Part shown: positions 18,140 to 27,410 of the stretch, in pieces
Position numbering within the stretch: position 1 is the first letter of the stretch
Layout of the letters: each line of letters begins with the position of its first letter
Source: Nocardia rhizosphaerihabitans
Lineage (GTDB): Bacteria; Actinomycetota; Actinomycetes; Mycobacteriales; Mycobacteriaceae
Reading direction: 5' to 3'
Assembly: GCF_014646295.1 (NCBI RefSeq)
Contig: NZ_BMNE01000002.1
Location: 188,595 to 252,594 of the forward strand
DNA length: 64,000 nt
The notes under the pieces: generated by a model
Seen by the model: only the letters and a program-made list of their open reading frames with translations
Database searches by the model: none
Told to the model about the DNA's origin: nothing
Made by a program: the position numbers and the translations under genes

Positions 18140-18145
18140 CAAAGC

Positions 18146-19384
18146 GTGAGTGTTCCGCAGGCCGTGCTGTTGGCAGTCCTCGCGGCTGTCGTCGGGCTGG
18201 CAGTCGGGGGCCTGCTGATCCCGTATGTCAACGCCAGGCAGGCCGCCCGCACGCAGGAAGACACCGGGCTGACGATGTCGCAGGTGCTCGACCTGATCGT
18301 GCTCGCCTCCGAGAGCGGCATCGCCGTCGTCGACGAATACCGCGACGTCGTTCTGGTGAATCCGCGCGCCGAGGAACTCGGCCTGGTCCGCAACCGGCTG
18401 CTCGACGAACGCGCCTGGGCCGCGGTGGAGAAGGTGCTGGCCACCGGCGAGTCCGCCGAATACGACCTCACCGCCAAGAACCCGCTGCCCGGCCGCGGCC
18501 GGATCGCCGTGCGCGGCGTCGCCCGCAAGCTCTCGCGCGAGGAGACCAGCTTCGTCGTGCTCTTCGCCGACGACGACTCCGAGCAGGCGCGCATGGAGGC
18601 GACCAGGCGCGATTTCGTCGCCAACGTCAGCCACGAGCTCAAGACCCCCGTCGGCGCGATGAGCCTGCTGGCCGAGGCCATGCTGGAATCCGCCGACGAT
18701 CCCGACGCGGTGCGTCACTTCGGTTCGCGCGTGCTGGCCGAATCGCGGCGCCTCGGCAAGATGGTGACCGAGCTGATCGCGCTCTCGCGCCTGCAGGGCG
18801 CCGAGAAGCTGCCCGATCTGGCCGTCGTCGACGTCGACACCGTCGTGCAGCAGGCCGTCGACCGGTCGCGCACCGCCGCCGAGGCCGCAGGCATCACCGT
18901 CAGCACCGACCGGCCGAGCGGGCTGGAAGTGCTCGGCGACGAGACCTTGCTGGTCACCGCGCTGTCGAACCTGGTCGAGAACGCCATCGCGTACTCGCCG
19001 CAGGGTTCGCACGTGTCGGTGAGCCGGTCGCTGCGCGGCGATCACGTCGCGATGGCCGTCACCGACCGCGGCATCGGCATCGCCAAGGAAGATCAGGAAC
19101 GGGTGTTCGAGCGGTTCTTCCGCTCCGACAAAGCCCGCTCCCGGTCGACCGGCGGCACCGGGCTCGGTCTGGCCATCGTCAAGCACGTGGCGGCCAACCA
19201 CAACGGTGAGATCACCCTGTGGAGCAAACTGGGCACAGGCTCGACGTTCACGCTGCGCATCCCCGCCCATCTGGAAGCCGATGGGGACGAGGACGCGGAG
19301 CAGACGCCGGAGCTCACCACGAGAGAAACCATCGTCCAGCGCACCCCTGCTGGACGAACGAACGGTGTGGAGGCACGCAGATGA
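18146..19384 (+). CDS. senX3: Sensor histidine kinase SenX3 (phosphate sensing)
   Basis: A 412-residue kinase. One N-terminal membrane helix (about 5-28) is followed by a PAS-like domain (about 45-145). The H-box [18 protein letters not shown] has phospho-acceptor His163. The catalytic domain has N-box [11 protein letters not shown]1 DRGIGI and G2 GGTGLGLAI. There is no extracellular sensor domain, as in mycobacterial SenX3, which monitors phosphate through the Pst/PhoU system. It overlaps regX3 by 4 nt. Confidence 0.95.
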   Translation: MSVPQAVLLAVLAAVVGLAVGGLLIPYVNARQAARTQEDTGLTMSQVLDLIVLASESGIAVVDEYRDVVLVNPRAEELGLVRNRLLDERAWAAVEKVLATGESAEYDLTAKNPLPGRGRIAVRGVARKLSREETSFVVLFADDDSEQARMEATRRDFVANVSHELKTPVGAMSLLAEAMLESADDPDAVRHFGSRVLAESRRLGKMVTELIALSRLQGAEKLPDLAVVDVDTVVQQAVDRSRTAAEAAGITVSTDRPSGLEVLGDETLLVTALSNLVENAIAYSPQGSHVSVSRSLRGDHVAMAVTDRGIGIAKEDQERVFERFFRSDKARSRSTGGTGLGLAIVKHVAANHNGEITLWSKLGTGSTFTLRIPAHLEADGDEDAEQTPELTTRETIVQRTPAGRTNGVEARR

Positions 19385-20070
19385 CGAGTGTGTTGATCGT
19401 CGAAGACGAGGAGTCGCTGGCCGATCCGCTGGCGTTCCTGCTGCGCAAGGAGGGCTTCGACGTCACCGTCGTCGGCGACGGTCCGTCCGCGCTGGCCGAA
19501 TTCGATCGCTCCGGCGCCGACATCGTGTTGCTGGATCTGATGCTGCCCGGCATGAGCGGCACCGATGTCTGCAAGCAGCTGCGCACCCGCAGCGGTGTGC
19601 CGGTGATCATGGTGACCGCGCGCGACAGCGAGATCGACAAGGTCGTCGGCCTGGAACTGGGCGCCGACGACTACGTCACCAAGCCGTACTCGGCGCGCGA
19701 GCTGATCGCCCGCATCCGCGCGGTGCTACGCCGCGGCGCGGGCGACGAGCTGGACTCCGGCAGCGAGAACGGCGTGCTCGAGGCCGGTCCGGTGCGAATG
19801 GACGTGGACCGGCACACGGTGCACGTCAACGGCGGGCAGGTCACCCTGCCGCTCAAGGAGTTCGACCTGCTCGAGTACCTGCTGCGCAACTCCGGCCGGG
19901 TGCTCACCCGCGGCCAGCTGATCGACCGCGTCTGGGGCGCCGACTACGTCGGTGACACCAAGACCCTGGACGTGCACGTCAAGCGCCTGCGCTCCAAGAT
20001 CGAGGCCGACCCGGCCAAGCCGGAGCACCTGGTCACCGTGCGCGGCCTGGGCTACAAATTAGAAGCCTGA
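19381..20070 (+). CDS. regX3: Response regulator RegX3 (OmpR/PhoB family)
   Basis: A 229-residue transcription factor. The receiver has acidic pair ED at 8-10, phospho-acceptor Asp52 in [11 protein letters not shown] and Lys in YVTKPYS near 101. The C-terminal winged helix has [24 protein letters not shown] and [14 protein letters not shown]. It is phosphorylated by SenX3 under phosphate limitation and activates phosphate uptake genes in relatives. The ATG overlaps the senX3 stop. A terminator hairpin follows. Confidence 0.95.
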   Translation: MTSVLIVEDEESLADPLAFLLRKEGFDVTVVGDGPSALAEFDRSGADIVLLDLMLPGMSGTDVCKQLRTRSGVPVIMVTARDSEIDKVVGLELGADDYVTKPYSARELIARIRAVLRRGAGDELDSGSENGVLEAGPVRMDVDRHTVHVNGGQVTLPLKEFDLLEYLLRNSGRVLTRGQLIDRVWGADYVGDTKTLDVHVKRLRSKIEADPAKPEHLVTVRGLGYKLEA

Positions 20071-20090
20071 CAGCAACCCCACAACGAACA

Positions 20091-20118
20091 GAGTCCCGTC
20101 GGACCTCCGACGGGACTC
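20091..20118 (+). terminator. Intrinsic hairpin after regX3
   Basis: Perfect 12-bp stem (20091-20102 with 20107-20118), 4-nt loop ACCT, followed by GTTCGTTC. It sits 21 nt after the regX3 stop. Confidence 0.75.
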
Positions 20119-20138
20119 GTTCGTTCAAGATGGGATGA

Positions 20139-20168
20139 CTGATCCGGCGAGAACATCGGTAACTCACC
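20139..20168 (+). repeat. 30-nt dispersed intergenic repeat, copy A
   Basis: Contains GCGAGAACATCGGTAACTC. It matches the copies at 30250-30279 (same strand) and 26373-26402 (opposite strand) with few mismatches. It lies between the regX3 terminator and the convergent secreted-protein gene. Confidence 0.7.
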
Positions 20169-20260
20169 GGGTACGGGCTAACCCGCTCGACCATCTGACC
20201 GCCGGCCGCGTACCCGGGTCTCCCCGCGCCTAGATCTGGCCAAGAGTCGCGGGGAGGCGG

Positions 20261-20590
20261 CTACAGCGCGCTCCAGGCGACGCCGATGGGGGTGTCGATC
20301 TTCTTGAGCGGGATCCAGCCGAAGGCGTCTTCCTGCATGCAGTCGTAAATCGGGACGTCGGCGGCGTTGCCGCGGCAGGCGATGGTGGTCGTGGTGCCCG
20401 TGGCGCTGATGATGATGAACTTGCCGTTCTTGGCGGCATCGAGCGCGGCCGGGTCGTTGTAGTTCACGAAGCTCGAGGTGAAGTCGGCGTACGCGGCCGG
20501 ATCACCGTTCGGCTCGGCAGTGGCCAGGCCGGTCATGGAGAGGGTGGCGCCGATCACGAGGGTCGCCAGGGAAAGCGCTTTCTTCGACAT
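20261..20590 (-). CDS. Small secreted protein of unknown function
   Basis: A 109-residue exported protein. The signal peptide ends near residue 25 (GLATAEP), leaving about 84 residues with two cysteines (IACRG and YDCMQ) that could form a disulphide. The mature part has Phe/Tyr-rich and FIIISATGTTTT strands. I do not recognise a domain. It is convergent with regX3 and lies just downstream of the Cys-rich protein gene on the same strand (70 nt gap). Confidence 0.65.
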   Translation of the reverse strand: MSKKALSLATLVIGATLSMTGLATAEPNGDPAAYADFTSSFVNYNDPAALDAAKNGKFIIISATGTTTTIACRGNAADVPIYDCMQEDAFGWIPLKKIDTPIGVAWSAL

Positions 20591-20660
20591 GAACAGCGAT
20601 CCAACCCGATCTTGATGACCTTCGCATGACCACGGGGTGAACCAGCAGGTTGCGAGGATT

Positions 20661-21539
20661 TCACGCCGACTGATCCGAAATGTGAGCTTCGGGGTGGATT
20701 CTCTCGGCCTCGACCGTCGCCGGGTGCACCGCGATCAGGCCCAATCCCTCCCGGCGGCGGCACAGCTTGGCGAGTTCCTCGTAGGCGGGCGCGCCGAGGA
20801 GTTCGCGCAGTTCCGGAGCGTAGGACTGCCACACCGGCTTGGCGCCGACATGCGCGTCGGGGGAGCCGGTGCAGTACCAATCCAGATCGAGGCCGCCGGG
20901 ACCCCAGCCACGGCGGTCGTACTCGGTGACGACGGTGCGCAGGATCTGCTCGCCGTCGGGACGCTCCACCCAGTCCTGGGTGCGGCGAATCGGCAGCTGC
21001 CAGCAGACGTCCGGCTTCACCTCGAGCGGTTCGATCCCCTTGCGCACCGCCATGATGTGCAGCGCGCAGCCCGGGCCCGCGGCGAAACCGGGGCGGTTGA
21101 GGAAGATGCAGGCGCCGTCGAAGCGGCGGGTGCGCAGGGCGGGTTCGTCCTCGAGCTCGTCGAGTTCGAGGTAACCCTTCTTGACCACCTTGCCCTTCTC
21201 GGTGGCCTCGCCCATCAGCTGCCAGTCTTCGGGTGTGAGCATCTTCACAGCGCCCGCCAGGCGCTTGCGGTCGTCCTTGTCGGAGAGGAAAGCGCCGTGC
21301 GAGCAGCACCCGTCGTCGGGACGGTCGGCGATGATCCCCTGACAGGCCGGTGTGCCGAATACACACGACCAGCGCGACAGCAGCCAGGTCAGGTCGGCGA
21401 CGATCTGGTGCTCGTCGTTTGCTGGGTCGGTGAACTCGATCCATTCACGCGGGAAGTCGAGCTCGACCTCGGGGCTCGGATCGATCTTTCGCCCAGGTCG
21501 GAGCCCGGTCTCCGCGGTGCCAGATGCGCCTTCGGTCAC
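20661..21539 (-). CDS. Conserved cysteine-rich protein (Rv0495c-like)
   Basis: A 292-residue soluble protein. It has a Cys cluster [10 protein letters not shown] and GCCSHGAFL near residues 58-85, then [25 protein letters not shown] and WYCTGSP. The spacing suggests a metal or iron-sulphur site, loosely like YkgJ/DUF3109-type proteins; that is inference. By position and pattern it corresponds to Rv0495c, conserved in mycobacteria and of unknown function. The start is GTG 21539. It is divergent from the Ppx gene with a 65-nt gap. Confidence 0.7.
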   Translation of the reverse strand: MTEGASGTAETGLRPGRKIDPSPEVELDFPREWIEFTDPANDEHQIVADLTWLLSRWSCVFGTPACQGIIADRPDDGCCSHGAFLSDKDDRKRLAGAVKMLTPEDWQLMGEATEKGKVVKKGYLELDELEDEPALRTRRFDGACIFLNRPGFAAGPGCALHIMAVRKGIEPLEVKPDVCWQLPIRRTQDWVERPDGEQILRTVVTEYDRRGWGPGGLDLDWYCTGSPDAHVGAKPVWQSYAPELRELLGAPAYEELAKLCRRREGLGLIAVHPATVEAERIHPEAHISDQSA

Positions 21540-21592
21540 AACTTATGACGCTAACAGTTCAGTCGCCTGGCCTGTAGGACGGGATCACCAAG

Positions 21593-21598
21593 TACCGT
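21593..21598 (+). promoter_or_regulatory. Probable -10 box (TACCGT) of the Ppx/GppA gene, leaderless
   Basis: TACCGT ends 6 nt before GTG 21605. No Shine-Dalgarno sequence lies between. Confidence 0.45.
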
Positions 21599-21604
21599 AT
21601 TCCT

Positions 21605-22588
21605 GTGCGGCTTGGTGTTCTCGATGTCGGAAGCAATACCGTTCACCTGCTCGTGGTGGACGCCCATCGTGGTGGTCACCCGATGCCGATGAGCTCGTCG
21701 AAGTCGGCGTTACGGCTGTCGGAGAACATGGATGCCGACGGGCGGATCACCGAGGCGGGTGAGGCGCGGCTGGTCGCGACCATCGCCGAATTCGCCGATC
21801 TGGCCCGCAGCTCCAAGTGCGTCGAGCTGATGCCGTTCGCGACCTCGGCGCTGCGTGAGGCGACCAATTCCGAGGAAGTACTGGGCCGGGTGCGCGCCCT
21901 GACCGGTGTCGATCTGGAGGTGCTCTCCGGCGACGAGGAGGCCAGGCTGACGTTCCTCGCGGTGCGCCGCTGGTTCGGCTGGAGCGCGGGCCGCATCATC
22001 AATCTCGACATCGGCGGCGGCTCGCTGGAGATGTCCAACGGCGGCGACGAGGAACCCGACGTCGCGCTGTCGCTGCAACTCGGCGCGGGCAGGCTCACCA
22101 GGGAGTGGCTGCGCGACGATCCACCGGGCAAGCGCAAGATCGCGGTCCTGCGCGACTGGCTCGACGCGGAACTGGTCGCGCCCAGCAAGACCCTCATCGA
22201 ACCGGGCAAGCCGGACCTGGCCGTCGGCACCTCGAAGACGTTCCGCTCGCTGGCCAGGCTGACCGGTGCGGCACCCTCGGCCGCCGGTCCGCGGGTGCGC
22301 CGTACACTGACCAGCTCCGGTTTGCGCCAGCTGATCGCGTTCATCTCCCGGATGACCGCGGCCGACCGCGCCGAGCTGGAAGGTGTGAGTTCGGACCGGT
22401 CCCAGCAGTTGGTGGCCGGCGCACTGGTCGCGGAGGCGAGTATGCGGGCGTTGTCGCTCGACAGCATCGAGATCTGCCCATGGGCGCTGCGTGAAGGCCT
22501 GATCCTGCGCAAACTGGACACCGAGCCCAATGGTGGCCCGGTCATCCTGCCGCCGGCCGAACCGGTGGCGAGAGCGGAGTCGGCATGA
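21605..22588 (+). CDS. Ppx/GppA family phosphatase (exopolyphosphatase, Rv0496-like)
   Basis: A 327-residue ASKHA-fold phosphatase that removes phosphate from polyphosphate and may act on pppGpp. It begins RLGVLDVGSNTVHLLVVD (phosphate loop), has FATSALREATN, then the second loop IINLDIGGGSLEMS. Length is that of the short actinobacterial Ppx1 type lacking the C-terminal HD domain. The stop overlaps the start of the next gene. Placement next to senX3-regX3 fits phosphate metabolism. Confidence 0.9.
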   Translation: MRLGVLDVGSNTVHLLVVDAHRGGHPMPMSSSKSALRLSENMDADGRITEAGEARLVATIAEFADLARSSKCVELMPFATSALREATNSEEVLGRVRALTGVDLEVLSGDEEARLTFLAVRRWFGWSAGRIINLDIGGGSLEMSNGGDEEPDVALSLQLGAGRLTREWLRDDPPGKRKIAVLRDWLDAELVAPSKTLIEPGKPDLAVGTSKTFRSLARLTGAAPSAAGPRVRRTLTSSGLRQLIAFISRMTAADRAELEGVSSDRSQQLVAGALVAEASMRALSLDSIEICPWALREGLILRKLDTEPNGGPVILPPAEPVARAESA

Positions 22589-24459
22589 GTGGTGAGGATT
22601 CGAAACAGCTATCCGTCGCCGAACTACTCGCGCGCAATGCCGCGCAGGGCGCCTCGCCGCCCTCGGGTGGCGGTGGTCGGCGCAGACGCAGCGGGCGCGG
22701 GCTCTCGGTCAACGATCTGACCGGTGAGAACGCGGCCGTCAAGCCGAACTCGCACGCCGCGCCGGCGCCCGAACCGGCCGCCCCGACCTACCAGCCCGCG
22801 CCGGAACCGGCGAGTTACCAACCACCCGCGAGCTATGAACCGCCCGCGAGTTATGAGCCCGCGCCGTATCCGCCGCCGGGCCCGGCCGAGCCGGCGTTCT
22901 CGCCGATGTCAGGGCCGATCACCCGCTTCGATCCCCATTCGGGGTTCTCCGCTCCCGACCCGAACGATCCGCTCGGCGTGGCGGGCCCGCGCCCGTCGTC
23001 CGATCCGTTCGGTCCGTTCCGGGCGGAGGCGCGCGACACCTCGACCCGCGAGACCCCGACCCGCGCCACCGGGCGTGGTCCCGGCAGGCTCGGCGCGCCA
23101 GGTTCGGCGCAGCCGGTCGATCCGGGCATCGCCGAGCTGTTCGGCTCCGGCGCGCTGCCCGCGGTGCCGGGAGCCGCTGGTGGCCGTCGTCGTAAGCCCG
23201 ATCCGGAAGAGATTCCCGAGCCGCCGCAGGCGCCACCGGTCACCGGTGGTCGCGCCGCGCGCAGGCGGGCCGCCGAGGCCGCGGAGGAAGCCGCTGCGGC
23301 GCCCGTCGCGGAGCCGTCCGGTTACGCGCCTGCCGGCTACGAACCCTACGAGCCCCCGAGCGCCTTCAACGGCCGCCAGGACGCGCCCCCGTTCAACGGG
23401 TACCCGGGCGCCGACGCACCGGCCTTCGGCGGCTACCCCGACGCGGGACCCGCCTTCGGGCCACGTCCGGATTCGGTTCCCGGCTTCGGCGGGTTCGCCG
23501 ATGTCGATGCGGCGCTCGGCCGTCGCCCGGACGACGCCACCAAGGCCTTCAACCCGGCAGACGCCCCGCAGGCGCGGGGGACAGGCTGGCCGCAGGCCCC
23601 TGAGGCCGATCAGCGGCCGTCGCTGGATCGCCGACGGTCCGCACCCGAGGCCGGGAAGAAGAGCGGACTGCCGTCGTGGTCGGCGCGCAGGCATCGTCCC
23701 GACGCGGAGTCCGCACCCGACAGTGGTGGTTTCGCCACGGCCGCGTGGTCGCCGGTCAGCCAGGAGCAGCCCTTGGTCGCCGGTCAGTCGGTGGCCGGTG
23801 ACCTGCTGCGTCAGCGCGCCGACGACGCCGACGCGCGCACCGAGGTCTATCGCGTCGGCGGCGAGCAGCCGGGCGCCGACCCCGACACCGACGACTACGC
23901 CGAGTCCGACTACGTCGACCGCGATTACGCCGACAACGACTACTCCGACGCGGAGTACGACGACGGCGAGTACGACGACGAGGACGACTACGACGACTAC
24001 GAGCCGGAGCCGAAGCCGACCAGGGCGAGCAGGCGGGCCGCGACCAAGGCCGCTGCGTCCAAGGTGGCGCGCCGGGCCAAGTCGCGGGCCGCGAGCCGGA
24101 TGGCCGCGAGCCGGGTGGGTGCGAGCAGGGTGGCGGCGGGCCGGATGGCGGCGGGCCGGGCCGGTGCCCGCTCCGCGCGCAGCGCCACCGACGACGCCAA
24201 CCGCCGTCAGTGGCTGATCCTCGCGGGGCAGAGCGTCGGCGCCGCGGTCGCGGGAATGTTGCTGTTCAAGGGTTTCGAGACGATGTGGGAGACGCTGCCG
24301 TGGGTGGCGCTCGCCCTCGCGATGGTCGTGATCCTCGGACTCGTCGCCCTGGTCCGGGTGCTGCGCCGCACCGACGACATCTTCAGCACTGTGATCGCCG
24401 TCGTCGTAGGCGTCTTCGTGACGCTGGGACCGCTAGCCTTTCTCCTCAGTACCAGCTGA
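22585..24459 (+). CDS. Large disordered membrane protein (Rv0497-like)
   Basis: A 624-residue protein. A short conserved N-terminus (QLSVAELLARNA, GRGLSVNDLTG) is followed by about 400 residues of Pro/Ala/Gly/Tyr-rich disorder with PASYEPPASYEP repeats. Next come an Asp/Tyr-rich acidic stretch (about 432-475) and a Lys/Arg/Ala-rich basic stretch (about 478-535, with SRMAASRVGASRV repeats). Three hydrophobic helices (about 545-562, 570-590 and 602-620) end the chain. Mycobacterial counterparts are, as I recall, about half this length. It is coupled to ppx by ATGA. Function unknown. Confidence 0.75.
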   Translation: MSGEDSKQLSVAELLARNAAQGASPPSGGGGRRRRSGRGLSVNDLTGENAAVKPNSHAAPAPEPAAPTYQPAPEPASYQPPASYEPPASYEPAPYPPPGPAEPAFSPMSGPITRFDPHSGFSAPDPNDPLGVAGPRPSSDPFGPFRAEARDTSTRETPTRATGRGPGRLGAPGSAQPVDPGIAELFGSGALPAVPGAAGGRRRKPDPEEIPEPPQAPPVTGGRAARRRAAEAAEEAAAAPVAEPSGYAPAGYEPYEPPSAFNGRQDAPPFNGYPGADAPAFGGYPDAGPAFGPRPDSVPGFGGFADVDAALGRRPDDATKAFNPADAPQARGTGWPQAPEADQRPSLDRRRSAPEAGKKSGLPSWSARRHRPDAESAPDSGGFATAAWSPVSQEQPLVAGQSVAGDLLRQRADDADARTEVYRVGGEQPGADPDTDDYAESDYVDRDYADNDYSDAEYDDGEYDDEDDYDDYEPEPKPTRASRRAATKAAASKVARRAKSRAASRMAASRVGASRVAAGRMAAGRAGARSARSATDDANRRQWLILAGQSVGAAVAGMLLFKGFETMWETLPWVALALAMVVILGLVALVRVLRRTDDIFSTVIAVVVGVFVTLGPLAFLLSTS

Positions 24460-24474
24460 AGCAGGGAGTGGGCT

Positions 24475-25341
24475 GTGGGGAACGCGCGGGCGGACATCGA
24501 AATCGGGTTGTCGACGGCGTCGGTATATCCGGAGAACACGCAGGCGGCGTTCCGCTACGCGGCCGAATTGGGTTACGACGGTGTGGAATTGATGGTGTGG
24601 GCCGAGCCGGCCAGCCAGGACATCGCGACCGTGCAGTCCTACGTCAAGCGCTACGGCGTTCCGGTGCTCGCCGTGCACGCGCCGTGTCTGCTGATCTCCC
24701 AACGGGTTTGGGGCGCCGACCCGGTGGCCAAGCTGGAACGCAGCGTGCGCACCGCGCAGGCGCTCGACGCCGACACCGTCGTGGTGCATCCGCCGTTCCG
24801 CTGGCAGCGCCGCTACGCCAAGGGCTTCGCCGACCAGGTCGGTGAGCTGGAGGCGAGCTATCCGGTGAAGGTCGCGGTCGAGAACATGTTCCCGATGCGG
24901 GCCGACACCCTGTTCCGCGAGGGCGCGGTGCGCAGGCTGGAACGCCGATCGGGGCCGGGCCGGGCGGTGAGCGCGTTCAGTCCGTCCTTCGATCCCACCG
25001 ACATCGGTTTCGAGCACTACACCCTCGATCTGTCGCACACCGCGACCGCGGGCGCCGACGCGCTGGAACTGGCGCGGCGGATGGGAGAGGGCCTGGTGCA
25101 CCTGCACCTGGCCGACGGTCGCGGCGCCGCCCACGACGAGCACCTGGTCCCCGGCGAGGGCACCCAGCCGTGCGCGCAGCTGTGCGAGTACCTGGTGCAC
25201 ACCGGCTTCACCGGGCACGCGGTGGCCGAGATCAACACCCAGACCGCGCGGACCACCGCCGAGCGCTCGGCGCTGCTCGGCCGCACCCTCGATTTCGCAC
25301 GCAGGCACCTCACCGGCGCGACCCACGCCGACCGCACCTGA
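24475..25341 (+). CDS. Sugar phosphate isomerase/epimerase family TIM-barrel protein (Rv0498-like)
   Basis: A 288-residue AP-endonuclease-2/xylose-isomerase-like barrel. Strand patterns IEIGLSTASVYPENTQ, YDGVELMVWAE, VVVHPPFRWQ, VKVAVENMFPM and LVHLHLADGRG show the family and its metal ligands (Glu, His, Asp). The exact substrate is unknown. It lies 15 nt after the membrane protein gene and starts with GTG after AGGGAG, so it is probably in the ppx transcript. Confidence 0.8.
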   Translation: MGNARADIEIGLSTASVYPENTQAAFRYAAELGYDGVELMVWAEPASQDIATVQSYVKRYGVPVLAVHAPCLLISQRVWGADPVAKLERSVRTAQALDADTVVVHPPFRWQRRYAKGFADQVGELEASYPVKVAVENMFPMRADTLFREGAVRRLERRSGPGRAVSAFSPSFDPTDIGFEHYTLDLSHTATAGADALELARRMGEGLVHLHLADGRGAAHDEHLVPGEGTQPCAQLCEYLVHTGFTGHAVAEINTQTARTTAERSALLGRTLDFARRHLTGATHADRT

Positions 25342-25426
25342 CACATCACACCGCCGCACCATGGTGGTCGCAGCTACCTGCTTGTACGCTGTACGAATTG
25401 CCGTTGCACAGCGACCAGGAGTGACG

Positions 25427-26299
25427 ATGACGCGAGAACTCGCGACCGACGCGCCGTTCGGTCAGGTGGTCGACCTGACCGAGCTCCCCACCACCGATGC
25501 CGACACCGGGCGCTACGTCGGCATCATCGCGCCCACCTGGACCATCGGTCCCAAGGTGCACGGCGGCACCATGGTCGCCGCCAGCGCCGCCGCGGCCACC
25601 CGCTGGCTCACCGAGGCCGACCCCGCGCTCGCGCAGATGGCGCCCATCGCGGCCAGCTCCGACTTCCTCGGTGCCCCCGAGCCCGGCGAGGTCGAGTACG
25701 CGGTCCACATCCGCAAGAAGGGCCGCCAGATCTGCCTCGCCGACGCGGAGCTGATCCAGGACGGGCGCACGCTGGTGCGCACCGCCTTCACCTTCGGCCA
25801 CCTCGACGCCGAGGGCACCCGCTGGAGCGACACCGGCACCGACATGCCCGCCGAGCCGGACGCCGCCGCGCTCGAATACACCCCCGATTCGCCGATGGGC
25901 AAGATCGTGCACGTCGGCGAGGTGTCGCGGGTCTTCCTCGACGCGACCTGGGCCGATTTCGCCCGCGGCGAGACCGGCCCGCCCAGGGCGCGGCTGTGGA
26001 TCCGCCCGCTCGACGGCGACGAGGCCGACCCGCGCGTGCGCGCCGCCTTCGCCATGATGGCCGCCGACATGAGCCCGCCGGTGCCGATCAACCTCGGCCA
26101 CTTCGGCTGGTCGCCGACCGTGCAGATGACCACCTACCTGCGTCGCATCCCCGCCCCCGGCTGGCTGCGGGTCATCGCGACCGCCCGTGAGGTCGGTGAG
26201 CGCATGTTCGACGAGGACCAGCTGGTCATCGACTCCACCGGCGCCGTCGTCGCCCAGAGCCGCCAGCTGGCGTTGATACCTGCCCGCCACTCCGGGTAA
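25427..26299 (+). CDS. Thioesterase family protein, double hotdog (Rv0499-like)
   Basis: A 290-residue protein of acyl-CoA thioesterase II-like type. The first hotdog has GPKVHGGTMVAASAAAATRW and SSDFLGAPEPGEVE; the second has NLGHFGWSPTVQMTTYLRR and RVIATAREVGERMFDEDQL, ending AQSRQLALIP. AGGAG lies 7 nt before ATG 25427; a GTG two codons upstream is an alternative. It may hydrolyse acyl-CoA; specificity is unknown. Confidence 0.8.
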   Translation: MTRELATDAPFGQVVDLTELPTTDADTGRYVGIIAPTWTIGPKVHGGTMVAASAAAATRWLTEADPALAQMAPIAASSDFLGAPEPGEVEYAVHIRKKGRQICLADAELIQDGRTLVRTAFTFGHLDAEGTRWSDTGTDMPAEPDAAALEYTPDSPMGKIVHVGEVSRVFLDATWADFARGETGPPRARLWIRPLDGDEADPRVRAAFAMMAADMSPPVPINLGHFGWSPTVQMTTYLRRIPAPGWLRVIATAREVGERMFDEDQLVIDSTGAVVAQSRQLALIPARHSG

Positions 26300-26372
26300 C
26301 GAGGCCATACCGGTAGGAGCCGCTCGGCAACGTACAGGTCCTGCGTCGGGATTTCGCTCGGTCGAGGTGGCT

Positions 26373-26402
26373 GGGGAGTTACCCATGTGCTCGCTTGATC
26401 AG
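26373..26402 (-). repeat. 30-nt dispersed intergenic repeat, copy C
   Basis: On the minus strand it contains GCGAGCACATGGGTAACTCC. It matches the copies at 20139 and 30250. It lies upstream of proC, about 35-75 nt before the start codon, so it could affect the proC promoter. Confidence 0.7.
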
Positions 26403-26435
26403 TGGGCTGCGTTGGGCTGAGCGGGGATTCCCGCT

Positions 26436-26441
26436 TAGCCT
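26436..26441 (+). promoter_or_regulatory. Probable -10 box (TAGCCT) of proC, leaderless
   Basis: TAGCCT ends 6 nt before ATG 26448, identical in sequence and spacing to the box before 3291. Confidence 0.55.
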
Positions 26442-26447
26442 TGACCC

Positions 26448-27266
26448 ATGACGAGAATTGCGGTGGTCGGTGGCGGGCGGATCGGTGAGGCGCTGGTCGC
26501 CGGATTGCTGGAATCCGGCAAAGCGACCAAGGATCTGGTCGTCGTCGAGCCGGTCGCCGCGCGGGCGGCGCAGCTCGCCGAGCGGTTCAAGATCCGGCTG
26601 ACCGGATCGGTCGCCGACGCGGTCGTCGGGGCCGACATCGTCGTCCTCGCGGTCAAGCCGGGCGATGTCGACTCGGTGCTCACCGACCTGTCCAAGGCCG
26701 ACCTGGACACCGGCCGGGAGCAGGTACTGGTCTCGCTGGCCGCCGGCGTCACCACCGCGCGACTGGAGTCCAAGCTACCCGCGGGCTTCGCGGTGGTCCG
26801 GGTCATGCCGAACACGCCGATGCTGGTCGGGCAGGGCATGAGCGTGCTCGCCGCCGGCCGCTACACCGACGCCGAGCAGCTCGAGATCGTCGGCGAGATG
26901 CTCGAAGCCGTCGGTAAGGTGGTGACGGTGCCCGAAGCCCAGATGGACGCGGTCACCGCGGTGTCGGGTTCGGGACCGGCGTATTTCTTCCTCGTCGTCG
27001 AGGCGATGATCGATGCCGGCGTGAGCCTGGGGCTGACGCGCGATGTGGCCAGCCAGCTGGTCGTGCAGACCATGATCGGCTCGGCCGCGCTGCTGGACGA
27101 GACCGGGCAGAGTGCGGTCGATCTGCGGGCCGCGGTCACCTCGCCCGCCGGCACGACGGCGGCGGCGCTGCGGGTGCTCGAGCGCGGCGCGTTGCGCTCG
27201 GCGTTCACCGAGGCGCTGCACGCCTCCAAGCAACGCTCCGCGGAACAGGGCGCGTCGAGCGAATGA
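26448..27266 (+). CDS. proC: Pyrroline-5-carboxylate reductase
   Basis: A 272-residue enzyme for the last step of proline synthesis, reducing pyrroline-5-carboxylate with NAD(P)H. The Rossmann loop IAVVGGGRIGEALVAGLL is N-terminal and VRVMPNTPMLVGQGMSV is mid-chain. The C-terminal dimer domain carries AVSGSGPAYFFLVVEAM and the signature DLRAAVTSPAGTTAAALRVL. Length is standard. Confidence 0.95.
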   Translation: MTRIAVVGGGRIGEALVAGLLESGKATKDLVVVEPVAARAAQLAERFKIRLTGSVADAVVGADIVVLAVKPGDVDSVLTDLSKADLDTGREQVLVSLAAGVTTARLESKLPAGFAVVRVMPNTPMLVGQGMSVLAAGRYTDAEQLEIVGEMLEAVGKVVTVPEAQMDAVTAVSGSGPAYFFLVVEAMIDAGVSLGLTRDVASQLVVQTMIGSAALLDETGQSAVDLRAAVTSPAGTTAAALRVLERGALRSAFTEALHASKQRSAEQGASSE

Positions 27267-27410
27267 CGATCGGGTACCCGGGATGAAAACCGATTTCTCA
27301 CACCCGTCGCAGTAATCCCACTGGTCCCGCTAAGCTCGTAGAAGCACGTGCGTGTCTGTTCCGCCGGTGGGGAAGCCGGTGGCGCGGACGTGCCGGAGGT
27401 CAATGGTGCC

